Assembly: GCA_023807065.1 (NCBI GenBank)
Contig: JAJJLU010000419.1
Coordinates: 1-49,039 of the forward strand
DNA: 49,039 bases
Source of the DNA: Isotricha intestinalis
Taxonomy: Eukaryota; Ciliophora; Litostomatea; Vestibuliferida; Isotrichidae
Direction of reading: 5' to 3'
Positions 19,790-30,875 of this stretch are shown here, in pieces. Numbering within the stretch: the first letter of the stretch is position 1; each line of letters opens with the position of its first letter. Under the pieces are notes generated by a model. That model saw only the letters and a program-made list of their open reading frames with translations. It did no database searches and was not told the DNA's origin. A program made the position numbers and the translations under genes.

Positions 19790-21492
19790 ATTTTAATTTT
19801 AAATATTGTTTAAATGATAATTATTTTTTTCTATTTATATAAAAATTCTAATTTAAATATATATAATATTACCATTATATACATTCTTATAAATAATACT
19901 TAATTATATTTTAAGAATTAAAAGGATCATATTCATTATAAGGTTTTCTTTTAATTTTTTCAATTGAAAAATCACTTTCATATTCATCATTAATTGAAAA
20001 ATCACTATTATTATTTACACATTCTTTTTCATTGACAATTATATTAGGATTTAAAGTTTTAAAAATATTATTAGATAATTTTTCATTATTATAATTATTA
20101 TTAATTAACTCTGGATTTTCAATATCATTCATAAAAATTTTTTTTGAATTTAATTTTTTATCTGTTTTTTTAATTGTACTAAAAAAATGCATCATTTTAT
20201 CAATTCTATCTTCATTTGAATTACTTATATTTTCACTGTAATTTTTATCTTTATTATTTGTATAATTAAATCTTGGAGAATTAATATTAGAATTTGTATT
20301 TTCAAAAATTAAATTTATTTTTTCATAAAATAATTGATTAAATTCATTAAATTGTTTATCATATTTTTCTTTTATTTTCTTTATTTTTTCTTCTGTTTCA
20401 GAAAATGAACATAATGAATTAATATATTTATCAAATGAATTTTTAATTGAATCTTTTATTGTATAAAATATATTTAATGTATTTTCAATTTCATTTTCAA
20501 AGTTTTTTATTTTATTTTCATTATTTTTTGAAATATCATTTTTAATTAATTTTCTCATATTTTTAATATTCTTCATCAAATTTTTTTCTACTTCTTTTAT
20601 TTTTTTTTCTTCTTCTTTTAAATTATCATAGATTAAATAATTTTCTTCTGTTTTTTCAGAAATAAAATCAACAAAAAATTTAATTGATTGAAAATTAGTG
20701 AATTTCATAAATTCAATTTCATTAAATATTGTACCTTTTATAAATTGATTTAATGAATTTTTCATTGAAGAAGAAAATTTTTTAAAATATTCATATGATT
20801 CTTTATAAAAATATGTAATTTTATTATATTCTTTATGAAACAATAATAATTGAGATAAAATTAATTGAGCTTTTTCCATTTTTAAAAATTAAAATTCCAA
20901 TTATTAAATAATATTCTAAAATAAATAATTAAAAATCATATTATTTTATTTTAAATAATTTACTAAATTTATTTAAATTTTATCTTTTTATAAAAATTAA
21001 AAATTTCCAAAAATAAAAAAAACCCAATTCCAAAATTTATTAATTATTCATCATTATTATCATCATCATCAGTAATATTTTTTTTCTTTTTTTTTTCTTT
21101 GCTTTTTTTTCCTTCATTTTCTTCCTCTTTATCATTATTAGATTCCTGTTGATCTAATTTTTGAATGACTTTTTCTCTTTTATAAATTCCACTAACAACA
21201 GCATGTCCTCTTTCATAAGGTTCCAAAGTAACTTGTTCTTTAGCAATTAATCCATATTTCTTAAGAACTTTGACTTGATTATCAAATACAATTTCAGGTT
21301 CAACAGTACTATCAATACAATTGGCTTTAATAGAAAAGACAAATCCTCCTTTATCTTTAAGGAAGTGATCAGCATTGACAGAAATAATTCTTGCTTGATC
21401 AGGTTGAGCAACATCAGCGAAGATACAATCTACAAGAGAAGGAATTAAAAATCTATAATTTTGTGGTTTTCTAGCATCATCTATTATAGGAA
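19790..21492. repeat. Segmental duplication, right (parental) copy
   Basis: Direct copy of ~12205-13898 at a constant offset of 7594 across the coding part. Here the fibrillarin gene continues intact past 21492, so this is the source copy. The left edge falls just after the stop codon (19781) of the decayed gene. In this 3'-flanking strip (19786-19890) the copies differ by an 11-nt and a 4-nt indel plus base changes, while the genes themselves are almost identical. Confidence 0.92.
19911..20879 (-). CDS. Coiled-coil protein, copy 2 of 2
   Basis: 322 residues, the same as the product of 12317-13285 apart from Asn at residue 321. It is helical and charged through residue ~200, with an Asn/Ser-rich tail. 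This copy sits in its original context 164 bp downstream of the fibrillarin stop codon, both on the minus strand. I do not recognise a family. A BAR-type or other elongated helical fold is only a possibility. The near-perfect identity to copy 1 means the two proteins should be functionally interchangeable. Confidence 0.75.
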   Translation of the reverse strand: MEKAQLILSQLLLFHKEYNKITYFYKESYEYFKKFSSSMKNSLNQFIKGTIFNEIEFMKFTNFQSIKFFVDFISEKTEENYLIYDNLKEEEKKIKEVEKNLMKNIKNMRKLIKNDISKNNENKIKNFENEIENTLNIFYTIKDSIKNSFDKYINSLCSFSETEEKIKKIKEKYDKQFNEFNQLFYEKINLIFENTNSNINSPRFNYTNNKDKNYSENISNSNEDRIDKMMHFFSTIKKTDKKLNSKKIFMNDIENPELINNNYNNEKLSNNIFKTLNPNIIVNEKECVNNNSDFSINDEYESDFSIEKIKRKPYNEYDPFNS

Positions 21493-22018
21493 CTAAATTA
21501 GGTCTTTTTTTTGCCATATTAATTAAATCTCTTCCTGATCTTTTCGATATTTCTACTCCATAAACTATTCCATTCTCACCAATTAAATCACTCACATGAG
21601 AAATTGTTGTTCCATTTGCTGCTCCTAAATAAAGAACAGATGAACCTGGTTTCATATAAATTTCATTTATTCCATTTATAATTGCAGCTCCTAATTTCGA
21701 ACGAAAAATATTCCATATTCTATATTCTAATTTTAAAGGAGGATTATTTGTTCCTGATGGAAGAGATGTCTGAGATTCTATTGTTACACGCTTTTCTCCA
21801 TAAACTGATTCTCCTGGATTCAAATTCAATGTTACTAAGGAATCTTCCTTTCCTGAATGCAGAATATAGATTCCTTCGAAACGATGAGGAGTAATTGATT
21901 TTTTCGGCTTTGAAAATTTTTTAGAACCTATTCCACCTCTATTTCCTCGACCTCCTCTATTTCCACCACCTCCTCTACCACGTGATGTGTTACCACGTTG
22001 TTTGAAGTCTTTACCCAT
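21044..22018 (-). CDS. FBL: Fibrillarin, box C/D snoRNP rRNA 2'-O-methyltransferase
   Basis: 324 residues. Fibrillarin (Nop1) is the catalytic subunit that 2'-O-methylates pre-rRNA in the nucleolus, guided by box C/D snoRNAs with Nop56/58 and the 15.5K protein. Residues 1-40 are an RGG-rich tail. [21 protein letters not shown] (47 onward in part) is the family's N-terminal domain. [16 protein letters not shown] and [17 protein letters not shown] (128-144) make the AdoMet site. [12 protein letters not shown] and [15 protein letters not shown] complete the methyltransferase fold. The last ~30 residues are an acidic/Lys-rich tail not typical of the family. Intronless, with slightly higher GC than its neighbours, as expected for a highly expressed gene. 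Confidence 0.98.
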   Translation of the reverse strand: MGKDFKQRGNTSRGRGGGGNRGGRGNRGGIGSKKFSKPKKSITPHRFEGIYILHSGKEDSLVTLNLNPGESVYGEKRVTIESQTSLPSGTNNPPLKLEYRIWNIFRSKLGAAIINGINEIYMKPGSSVLYLGAANGTTISHVSDLIGENGIVYGVEISKRSGRDLINMAKKRPNLVPIIDDARKPQNYRFLIPSLVDCIFADVAQPDQARIISVNADHFLKDKGGFVFSIKANCIDSTVEPEIVFDNQVKVLKKYGLIAKEQVTLEPYERGHAVVSGIYKREKVIQKLDQQESNNDKEEENEGKKSKEKKKKKNITDDDDNNDE

Positions 22019-22162
22019 TTAAGGAAATTTATATGTTTTATTTTTTTTTTGATAAGTTTTTATGAGTTTTATTTTTAAACAGAAAAAATTTAAATAATAA
22101 TATAAATGACAATGTTTTTTTTAAGGATGATCATTTATGTTAAAGTTTTAAAAGGATTGTAT

Positions 22163-22879
22163 TTAATTTTTATTAACATTATTATTTATTCTATCCATTA
22201 TGGTTCTGGAATCTATTTGTTGATCATTTTGGAAAAAACAATAAAAATTATATGATTCATTATTATCATTTCCACATAAAATATTATAAACATTAAATTG
22301 TCCAGTTTGTCTCATTAATTTTCTTAAATATATATTACTCTGAGCTCCTTTAGACAATAAATATTTAATCATTTCAGCATTATCTTCTTGCATTTCATAT
22401 AAACAATTTTTATTTTCTTTATTCTCATAATTAATATTACAATTATGATTTTCAATTAAATATTTTACAATAGAAAAACAATTATTTCTAACTGCATAAA
22501 ATAAAGGAGTATTTCCTTCTTTATCAATTGAATTTACAGAAATATTAAACTTATTATCTAATAAAAATTTAGTACATTCTAATAATCCTTCTGCACAAGA
22601 ATAAAATAATAAATTTTGTTGATTATTATCCATTATTGATGGATCAATATGTTGTTCTAAACATAAATATTTTAATATATTTAAACACTTTTCATCATTT
22701 TGTAATTCAATCATCATAGCAAATAAAACATTTTGATTTTCATCATCTGTTTCATTTGGAGCTTTTATTTCTTTTTTTTGAAAAGAATTTTTAATATTTT
22801 CTAAATCTCCTGATTTAACTAAATTAAAATATTCTTCTTTTGATAATTTTTTTATTTGTTTACCAAAGGAGACTCTCAT
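22163..22879 (-). CDS. Ankyrin-repeat protein
   Basis: 238 residues. After a basic start (MRVSFGKQIKKLSKEEYFNL) come about five ankyrin-type units: DNNQQNLLFYSCAEGLLECTK, DKEGNTPLFYAVRNNCFSIVK, ENKENKNCLYEMQEDNAEMIK and flanking degenerate ones. The GNTPLFYA unit is nearly canonical (G-TPLH-A). No catalytic domain is attached, so it is probably a protein-binding adaptor. It lies on the same strand as fibrillarin, 144 bp upstream of its start codon. Confidence 0.85.
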   Translation of the reverse strand: MRVSFGKQIKKLSKEEYFNLVKSGDLENIKNSFQKKEIKAPNETDDENQNVLFAMMIELQNDEKCLNILKYLCLEQHIDPSIMDNNQQNLLFYSCAEGLLECTKFLLDNKFNISVNSIDKEGNTPLFYAVRNNCFSIVKYLIENHNCNINYENKENKNCLYEMQEDNAEMIKYLLSKGAQSNIYLRKLMRQTGQFNVYNILCGNDNNESYNFYCFFQNDQQIDSRTIMDRINNNVNKN

Positions 22880-23024
22880 ATTATAATTTATATATAAATA
22901 ATTTTCATTTCATTTTGAATAAGACAATTATTTCAAAATCAATAAAAAAATATCATAAAAAAAAACAAAAGAAAAAATATAAAAAATAATATTTATTTGA
23001 AAAAAAATAAAATAAATATAATAT

Positions 23025-24489
23025 TTATATTTTCTTTTTTTTGATATTTAACCTAAATCTTTCAAGAGATTGATCAGAATCAATATAATTTCCAGCATAA
23101 GAAAATAAAATATCATCAGGAATTGATTGTAAAGTAACATGATTATCTTTTGTATAAGCTGCTCTTACACTTAATTGTTCAAAAACTAAACTATATTTAT
23201 CATTTGTTCCTGTTGAATTTGATATATTATTTGAATTTTTTATATTTTTTTTTTCATATGTACTATTCATTTCTAATTCTAAATTATTATTCATATTATT
23301 CTTATAATTATATGATTCTATTTTTTTATTTTTTTCCTTTTCTTCAAATAAAAGAAAATTATTCGAATTTCCAATTGATGAAGAATTAGAATTTTGAATA
23401 TTTTTATTGTAAATAATATTAAATTTAGTTCTTGAATTTTTTGCTGAAAAAGCAGATATTTCATTTATAGGATTTACATTATTAAAACTATTAATAAATA
23501 ATTGTTCATTAGATTCTATAGGAACACTATTAATATTATTAGAAATTCTTCCTGCTAAAATACCTTCTGATAAATTTGTTTTTTTTTCTATTTGAGGACT
23601 TCTATATTTATTATATTGAAAAGTTAATTTTGAATTTAAATCACTAAAATTATTTGAATAAAATATTCTACTATCATTTTTACTTATATATTTATTTGAT
23701 ATTGATAAAGGAGATATTTGAGTCTTTGTTAATGCATTATAAAATGATGAATTCCCTGAATTAAATATTGATTTTTCATTATTCAATTTTTTCAAATCAA
23801 AAGGATTTTTATTATTAATTATATAATTATTATTTAAATAATTTATATTTATTGAACTATTACTTTTTTCAAATTCATTTGTCATACAATTTCTTCTTTG
23901 TCTATTAAATTTATTTATTTTATTGTTTAAAAGAAAAGAATTATCGTTATAAAAATAATAATTTCCTTTATTTATTTTTGGTTGAAAAGGACAATCTTTA
24001 TATTCTTTTAATTGATATAATAATTTTAAAGCAGATAAATAACTTTGTTTGTATTTTGCATCTTCATATAATCTATTACAAACATTATTTTGATTTATAA
24101 AATTTAATTGATTTTTATTTTTATATTTATATTGTTTTATTCTTGATATTTTCTTTTGATAAACAATTAAATACCATTTATTTAAATATCTCAATAATAT
24201 ATTTCTTGAAAATCTTAAATATGTTGTTAATAATCCTCTTAATTGTAATTTTATTTTTTTGTCATCGTTAAAAATATATTTATCAAAAATTGAACATGAT
24301 AATACTAAAAGAAGTTAAAATTTAATTTTTACAATTTGGATTTATTTGAGATATTACTTTACCTAAAGTTTCTTGTAAAGTCTTTATTTCCTTATTTGAC
24401 TTATTATATTTCGATAAAAGGAACGTTCTACTTTTTATTATACCGTTATTTTTTAAGAAATTTGAAAAAGAATTAAAATAATTTTTCAT
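23025..24489 (-). CDS. One-intron gene, Asn/Ser-rich protein of 478 residues
   Basis: Joining 24489-24333 and 24304-23025 gives a 478-residue protein starting MKNYFNSFSNFL. The 28-nt intron carries an in-frame TAA; without splicing there is no ATG-initiated N-terminus for the long exon. Residues ~60-160 are basic and helical (LRGLLTTYLRFSRNILLRYLNKWYLIVYQKK looks like an amphipathic segment, ~75-105). A CPFQPKINK motif follows, a phrase common in ciliate cytoskeletal proteins. The remaining ~300 residues are Asn/Ser-rich and mostly disordered, with an ordered end near the C-terminus. Family not recognised. Divergent from the V-ATPase gene across 303 bp. Confidence 0.75.
24305..24332 (-). other. 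Intron, 28 nt
   Basis: On the minus strand GTAAAA...TCTTTTAG, phase 1, with an in-frame stop. Splicing links an ATG-initiated first exon of 52 codons to the long downstream frame. Confidence 0.8.
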
Positions 24490-24792
24490 TTGTATGAAAA
24501 TAATTTTAATTAAAATATTTATTTTTATTAAAATAAAAGCATCTAATTTTTGTAATAGTTACTTTAATAATAATAATGTGTGATATATAAAAAAATAAAA
24601 TTTTCAAATTTTCAAGATAAAATTTACAATAGAAAATATTTAAAATCCTTTTCAAAGCCAAAAAACTATTAATTTAGGGATATAAAAAGAAAATAATTTC
24701 TAAATATTAAATTTTAAGTAAAATTTAAACATAATATAAAAAATTGTTATAATTAATTTATTAATAAAAATATATATTTAAAAAAATTAAAT
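24490..24792. promoter_or_regulatory. Divergent promoter region
   Basis: 303 bp of AT-rich DNA between the starts of two divergent genes. No specific element is recognised; promoter role inferred from position. Confidence 0.35.
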
Positions 24793-27354
24793 ATGGGTTT
24801 TTTCCGTTCTGAAGAAATATTACATAAAAAATTACGATTACCAAGAGAAATCGACAGTGCAGTTAAAATATTAAATGCTTTTGGTTTATTATCAGAAGAC
24901 TGTCTTCAATTTATAGATTTAACAAAAACAGATTTAGAACAAAAAAAAAATTTTAATCCAATGATAAATAGATGTGAAAATTTAGAACAAATAATAGATA
25001 AAATAGAACAAATATGTGAAGAATTTAGAATAAAAAATAATAAATATAAAAATATATTAGACTTTGAAAATGATTTAAAAACAGATCAAGATTTAAGAGA
25101 AGTAAGAAATTCAGATTATTTTGATATATTAGAAAATGAATTAATAGACAAAAATAAAAAAGTACAAGAAATAATAAATTCATATAATAAATTAAAAGAA
25201 GATTTAAATATAGATATAGAAAAAAAAGAAGTATATAAAAAATATTTAAATTTAATAAAAGAACAAAAATTAATAAATGAAAATGAAATAAATATGGATC
25301 CTGATGAAAGACAAAGTTTAAATAATGTAAGTTATATACATTTTCAATCAAAATTACTTTTTATTATTGGTGTTGTTGATGCTGTTAATGAATTAAAAAT
25401 GAAAAGAATGATATTTAGAGTAAGCAGAGCTACTGCTTATGTTAATTTTTCAGATATTAATATTAATGTTGAAAAATTAATTAATAATAATAAGAAAAGT
25501 TTTAAAATTTCTAAAAAAATTTTTATTATTTTTTATCCTTCTGATGGAAGAGAAATTTTAAGAAATAAATTAATTAAAATTTGTGATTTATTTCTTACTT
25601 CAATTTATCAACCTCAAGGAAATAATGAAGAAATTGAAAATATTATTAATGAAATTGAGCAAGATATAAAAGATAAAAACAATATTATTAAATATACAAA
25701 AAATCAAATTATTGAACAATTATTTGAATTATCAGGTGATGAGAAAAAAAAAGGAAAAATATCTTTATATAAATTATATTTTAAAAAAATGAAAGAAATA
25801 TATTTAAATTTAAATAAATGTATAATAAGAGAAAATTTTATTGATGGTGAAGTATGGATAATAAAAAAAAATTATAATTTATTAAAAAATAAATTAAATG
25901 AAATAAATGAAGGATTATCATCAATAGGAATATTTATAGATTTACATGAGGCAAATTTAGAGAAGCCAACTTATTTATTAAATAATACTTTTTTTAATTC
26001 TTTCCAAGATGTTGTTAATTCTTATGGAATTCCAAGATATCAAGAAATTAATCCAGGATATTTTAATATTATTTTTTTCCCTTTTTTATTTGGAATAATG
26101 TTTGGTGATATTGGTCATGGATTAATGTTATTATTAATTGGATTATATATTTATTATTACAGTGAAAAAATTAAACAATCAAAAAATTCAATATTAAAAA
26201 TAGGAATTCAATATCAATACTTTATTATTTTTATGGGTTTTTGTTCTTTTTATTCTGGATTCATGTATAATGAATTTATTGGAAATCCAATTCCAATTTT
26301 TAATTCTTGTTATAATAATATTAATAATATTAATAATACTATTGTTAATAGAAAAAATAATTGTGTTTATCCAATTGGAATTGATTCAAAATGGTATTCA
26401 TCAACAAATGAATTATCATTTATAAATTCATTAAAAATGAAATTAAGTGTTATTTATGGAGTTTTTCAAATGATATTTGGAATAATATTAAAAGGTTTAA
26501 ATGATCTACACTTCAAAGATTATATATCATTTATTTTAATGTTTATACCTCAATTAATATTTATGTCAATTCTCTTTGGTTATATGATAATATTAATATA
26601 TATTAAATGGAATAAAAATTGGGACGACACTTCTAAAGCACCAAGTATAATATCTCAAATGATAAATATTATTTTAAGATTTGGTTCTATTGAAGAAAAA
26701 CCACTTTGGGGAAAAAAAATAAATAAAAGTAACACATACCAACAAGAACAATTTCATAAATCAATTTTAATAATATGTTTAATTTCTTCTTTCATAATGT
26801 TAGTTCCAAAACCGATTTTAATATATTATTTAAATAAGAAAAAAGAAAGAGAAAATTTATTATTGGTTAATAAAATTCCAAAAGAAATAGATAATGAATA
26901 TGAAGATATTCATTATAGTTATTTACATAAATCAAAACTTTTAAAAAAAAATCCTTCGATAACAGATTTAATAGTAAATCAAATAATAGAAACAATAGAA
27001 TTTATATTAGGAACAATAAGTAATACTGCTTCTTATTTAAGACTTTGGGCTTTAAGTTTAGCTCATTCTCAATTATCAAAAGTTTTTTTTGAATATTGTA
27101 TTTTAATATTTATTCGAAATGGTGATTTTAAATTTGGATTCAGTTTCATTTTAATTGTTTTATCTTTCTTTATTTTTGCAAATATTACTATTGGAGTTTT
27201 AATGTTTATGGATTTAATGGAATGCTTTTTACATACTTTAAGATTACATTGGGTAGAATTTCAAAATAAATTTTTTTATGCTGATGGATATTTGTTTCAT
27301 ACTTTTTCTTTTAATGAATTAATTGATAATGAAATTCCCAATATTAATGAGTAG
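24793..27354 (+). CDS. V-type proton ATPase subunit a (Vph1/Stv1/ATP6V0A family)
   Basis: 853 residues. The large membrane subunit of the V-ATPase V0 sector forms the proton half-channels and tethers the peripheral stators, acidifying vacuoles and endosomes. The start MGFFRSEEILHKKLRLP matches the family's FRSEEM...LxLP start. The cytosolic N-terminal half is helical/coiled. From ~425 come about eight membrane helices, with MFGDIGHGLMLLLIGLYIYYY and YNEFIGNPIPIF. TASYLRLWALSLAHSQLS (~745-762) contains the essential Arg of the proton path. The C-terminal HWVEFQNKFFYADGYLFHTFSF is also diagnostic. Length is normal. Ends with TAG. Ciliates usually have many paralogues, so the target organelle is not known. 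Confidence 0.97.
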   Translation: MGFFRSEEILHKKLRLPREIDSAVKILNAFGLLSEDCLQFIDLTKTDLEQKKNFNPMINRCENLEQIIDKIEQICEEFRIKNNKYKNILDFENDLKTDQDLREVRNSDYFDILENELIDKNKKVQEIINSYNKLKEDLNIDIEKKEVYKKYLNLIKEQKLINENEINMDPDERQSLNNVSYIHFQSKLLFIIGVVDAVNELKMKRMIFRVSRATAYVNFSDININVEKLINNNKKSFKISKKIFIIFYPSDGREILRNKLIKICDLFLTSIYQPQGNNEEIENIINEIEQDIKDKNNIIKYTKNQIIEQLFELSGDEKKKGKISLYKLYFKKMKEIYLNLNKCIIRENFIDGEVWIIKKNYNLLKNKLNEINEGLSSIGIFIDLHEANLEKPTYLLNNTFFNSFQDVVNSYGIPRYQEINPGYFNIIFFPFLFGIMFGDIGHGLMLLLIGLYIYYYSEKIKQSKNSILKIGIQYQYFIIFMGFCSFYSGFMYNEFIGNPIPIFNSCYNNINNINNTIVNRKNNCVYPIGIDSKWYSSTNELSFINSLKMKLSVIYGVFQMIFGIILKGLNDLHFKDYISFILMFIPQLIFMSILFGYMIILIYIKWNKNWDDTSKAPSIISQMINIILRFGSIEEKPLWGKKINKSNTYQQEQFHKSILIICLISSFIMLVPKPILIYYLNKKKERENLLLVNKIPKEIDNEYEDIHYSYLHKSKLLKKNPSITDLIVNQIIETIEFILGTISNTASYLRLWALSLAHSQLSKVFFEYCILIFIRNGDFKFGFSFILIVLSFFIFANITIGVLMFMDLMECFLHTLRLHWVEFQNKFFYADGYLFHTFSFNELIDNEIPNINE

Positions 27355-27692
27355 ACAAATATTTTTTTTTGAGGCAATTTTTTTTTAAGTTTTATTGTTT
27401 ATTTAAAAATATTATTTAATAATATTTTTTTCATTATTATGAATAAATGAAAAAAAACTTTATAATTTTATTTGATTCTTTTGTAAATTTATATTCTAAC
27501 ATTCAAAACAAGTTTATTTATTGTATTTATAGTATTATCATTATCTTTTAAAGATTAATAAATTAAAGAAATATTTGTTCTTTAAATATTTTCAATATAC
27601 TTAATATATCAGCACTTGATTTTCAATATTATTTTCATATTTTAAAAATTAAATCTTTATAATTAATATTATATTATTAGAAATATCAAAAA
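27355..27692. other. Intergenic AT-rich stretch
   Basis: 338 bp between tandem genes. I see no open frame of interest, RNA gene or repeat other than A/T runs. Confidence 0.5.
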
Positions 27693-30338
27693 ATGAAATA
27701 CATTTGTTCAATTCAATTAATAATTATATCTTTATTAATATTTTCAATTAAATCACTTGACCCTAGTACTCAATCAAATTATAATAATGTAACATTAATT
27801 AGACTTAAAGGCTTATTTACACCTGATTTTGAAGAAGAAATAATTCAAGGTGAATTAAATTTAACATTTCAATCTAATATAAATGGTTCAGAAATAATTT
27901 TAGACACAAAATATTTAGAAATTATTTCTATTGAAGATGAACTTAAAAAACCAATAAATTATTCATTTGGAGAATTTGATGAAAATTTAGGAACTCCCTT
28001 AATTATTCATTATGATTATAATGAAAGTTCATTAATTAATATAACTATTAATTATAAAACAACAAAAGAAGGTTCTTCGGCTCAATTCCTTACTAAAGAA
28101 CAAACCATAGGAAAAAAATATCCTTATTTTTTTACAAGTTCAGAAATGATTTTAGGAAGAGAATTATTACCAATTCAAGATACTCCAGCAGTTAAATTTA
28201 CTTTTAATTTAGGAATAAAAGTAGATAAAAATCTTAGAGGTATGATAAGTGGATTATTTGAAAGAGTAGAAGAAGTTGAAAATAAATATAAAATATATTA
28301 TTATTATCAAAATATTCCAGTACCAAGTTATTTAATAGCTTTAGCAGCTGGTAATATTGTTAATAAATCAATAACAAAAAATATTTCAGTTTACACAGAA
28401 CCAGAATACATTGAAACAGTATATAATGAATTAATAGATATACCAGAAATACTTAAAAATGCAACTTCATATATGGGAGATTATGAATGGGAACAATATA
28501 ATATTTTAGTTTTACCATATTCTTTCCCATATTCAGGTATGGAAAATCCATGTTTATCATTTTGTTCTCCATGTCTTATAAACGGGGATAAATCCTTAGT
28601 AGATATAATAGCACATGAATTAATTCATTCATGGTCAGGAAATTTAGTTACTAATGAAAATTGGAGTGATTTTTGGCTAAATGAAGGAATTACTATGTTT
28701 CTTCAAAGAAAAATAATAGGAATGTGGAAAGGAGTTGATTATTCTAAAATGGATTCTATTTTAGGTTTATCTTATATTAATTCATATTTACTTATATTTG
28801 GAGAAAATAGTACTTTTACTACACTTAGACCTAATTTAACTGGAATTTCACCTGATGATTCTTATAGTGATATACCATATGAAAAAGGTTATAATTTTTT
28901 ATATTTTATTGAAGGAATAATAGGTGAAGAAATTATGAAAAAATTTTTCCAAAGTTATTTTATACATTTTAAATATAAATCTATAGATTTATATCAGTTT
29001 AAAAACTATTTTATTGAATTTTGTAAAAATAATAGTGTAACTGATGAAAAATTAAATAAAATAAATTGGGATGAATGGATATTTAAACCAGGAAAATGTC
29101 CTATAGATAATGATTTTTCAAATAAATATAAAGATGAGGTTGATATAGTTTTAGAAAAAGTAAAAAAAGGAGAAATTGATGATAATTTAGAAAAAATTGT
29201 ACAAAATTGGATGCATACTTCAAAAACAGTATTTATGACTACTTTAGAAGAAGAAGATGATGAATTTATATCAGATAAACTACATGATTTTTTTACTAAG
29301 AAATTAAAATTTTATGAAGGACAAGATTTTTTAGTTTCTGTTAATTATTTTAGATTTATCTTAAAAAAAACTGATAAATTTTATGAAAATGAATTAGAAA
29401 GTTTAATTAAATTTTTATCAAAATATGGTGCACTCGATTATATGGTAAATTTATATGAATATTTTTATAAAAGAGATGAAATAAAAGCAGTTGAAACACT
29501 TAAAAATTTAAAATCTTTTTATCATAATGCAATGTATGAAATGGCAGAAAAAGAAATTGAAAAATCAAAGAAAGAATTTCCAATTTTAACAATAAATCTT
29601 AAAGAAAAAGATAAATGTCTTAAATTAGATGAATTAAATAGTTCCAAATTATATATTATATCAGATGAATATGAAGAAAAATTAGATAATTTAAATATAA
29701 CAAATGGAATTAATTTAGAAGTTGATAATAAAAGTATAGGAGTTGAATGTATATTAAATTCAGAAGAAAAATATTGTTTATTAAATGATAGTATAAAAAA
29801 ATCTGGTGAATACATTTTAAAAATTCCTAATAGAATACAAAAAATAAATTATGCAATTAAAATTCATGAATCAAAAATTAAAATATATACAAAAGATTCA
29901 GAAGTTAATAAAGAATCAACTAAAAAAGATTATACTATTGATTATGGAAAAAAAGAATCTGAAATTATTGAAATTATTTTTAAAAATGAACCTGATGAAA
30001 AATTAAGAGTAATGAATGATAATAAAGAAATAAAATGTGATATAAATAATTTAAAATTACAATGTACGATTAATAATAATATTTTACCCGTTAATTCAGA
30101 GAAACCAAATGATTTGAAAAAATATGAATTAAAAATTATTGATTTATGTGGAAATGAAAAATACTCTTTTAATATTAATGTACAAAATTCAAAAAATTCA
30201 ATGTTTTATGTAATAATTATAATTTTAGGAATTTTAGCTTTAATTATTGTTTTATTTATAATATGTAAAGTAGTTCATAAAAGAAAAAAAATAAATGATG
30301 AAGATATTAATAAAACAAATATTCTAGTTGAAAATTAG
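27693..30338 (+). CDS. Membrane-anchored M1 metallopeptidase, leukotriene A4 hydrolase/aminopeptidase B type
   Basis: 881 residues. A signal peptide (about residues 1-21) is followed by an M1 peptidase. The exopeptidase motif is GMEN (282-285), the zinc ligands are His308, His312 (HELIH) and Glu331, and PYEKGYNFLYF carries the catalytic Tyr. The spacing 308-331 equals that of LTA4H, and QDTPAVKF and the helical C-terminal domain ending ...SFYHNAMYEMAEKEIEK are LTA4H-like. Unlike cytosolic LTA4H (~610 residues), ~200 extra residues follow. Then comes a membrane helix at ~838-861 (YVIIIILGILALIIVLFIICKVV in part) and a short basic tail, giving a type I topology with the peptidase outside or in a vacuolar lumen. 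Likely trims N-terminal residues from peptides. Ends with TAG. Confidence 0.93.
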   Translation: MKYICSIQLIIISLLIFSIKSLDPSTQSNYNNVTLIRLKGLFTPDFEEEIIQGELNLTFQSNINGSEIILDTKYLEIISIEDELKKPINYSFGEFDENLGTPLIIHYDYNESSLINITINYKTTKEGSSAQFLTKEQTIGKKYPYFFTSSEMILGRELLPIQDTPAVKFTFNLGIKVDKNLRGMISGLFERVEEVENKYKIYYYYQNIPVPSYLIALAAGNIVNKSITKNISVYTEPEYIETVYNELIDIPEILKNATSYMGDYEWEQYNILVLPYSFPYSGMENPCLSFCSPCLINGDKSLVDIIAHELIHSWSGNLVTNENWSDFWLNEGITMFLQRKIIGMWKGVDYSKMDSILGLSYINSYLLIFGENSTFTTLRPNLTGISPDDSYSDIPYEKGYNFLYFIEGIIGEEIMKKFFQSYFIHFKYKSIDLYQFKNYFIEFCKNNSVTDEKLNKINWDEWIFKPGKCPIDNDFSNKYKDEVDIVLEKVKKGEIDDNLEKIVQNWMHTSKTVFMTTLEEEDDEFISDKLHDFFTKKLKFYEGQDFLVSVNYFRFILKKTDKFYENELESLIKFLSKYGALDYMVNLYEYFYKRDEIKAVETLKNLKSFYHNAMYEMAEKEIEKSKKEFPILTINLKEKDKCLKLDELNSSKLYIISDEYEEKLDNLNITNGINLEVDNKSIGVECILNSEEKYCLLNDSIKKSGEYILKIPNRIQKINYAIKIHESKIKIYTKDSEVNKESTKKDYTIDYGKKESEIIEIIFKNEPDEKLRVMNDNKEIKCDINNLKLQCTINNNILPVNSEKPNDLKKYELKIIDLCGNEKYSFNINVQNSKNSMFYVIIIILGILALIIVLFIICKVVHKRKKINDEDINKTNILVEN

Positions 30339-30875
30339 ATAATATTTAGAATAGTATAATATAATCTTTTTATACTATTATTTATTATAATTTTTTCTTT
30401 ATATGTCCAATTATATAATTTTCTTGAATCTAACTAATAAAAAGCATTTTTTTCATTTAAACTTTTTCATTTTTATTTACACATCCAAGTAGTTATTTTT
30501 AATATATTTTTTGTTTTATTTATATCATTATATTTAAAATAAATATATATTTAAAGTTTAACATAATAAAATTTTATTCATACATAATTAATAAGTCTAT
30601 TCATTATTTCTTTATATATTATCAATCATCTTTCATAATATTTTCTCTTAATCTTTTACATATTAAGTAACACATTATCTCTTGTTTTGATTTTTTATAA
30701 AAAATTTTGAATTTATAAATATTAAAACAGATTTACATCTTTTAATATATTTAATTATCACACTGAACCAGTATAAAATTATAATAGAAAAAGATTATTA
30801 AAGAGTTTTTAATATTTTTAATTATTTTTCTGGATAAAATTTGAAAACATAACGATATAATTAAATAATATTATA
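30339..30875. other. Intergenic AT-rich stretch
   Basis: 537 bp with no convincing gene. A 35-codon open run on the minus strand near 30610-30720 reads plausibly (for example ICKRLRENIMKDD) but falls within chance expectation. No RNA gene or repeat seen. Confidence 0.5.
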
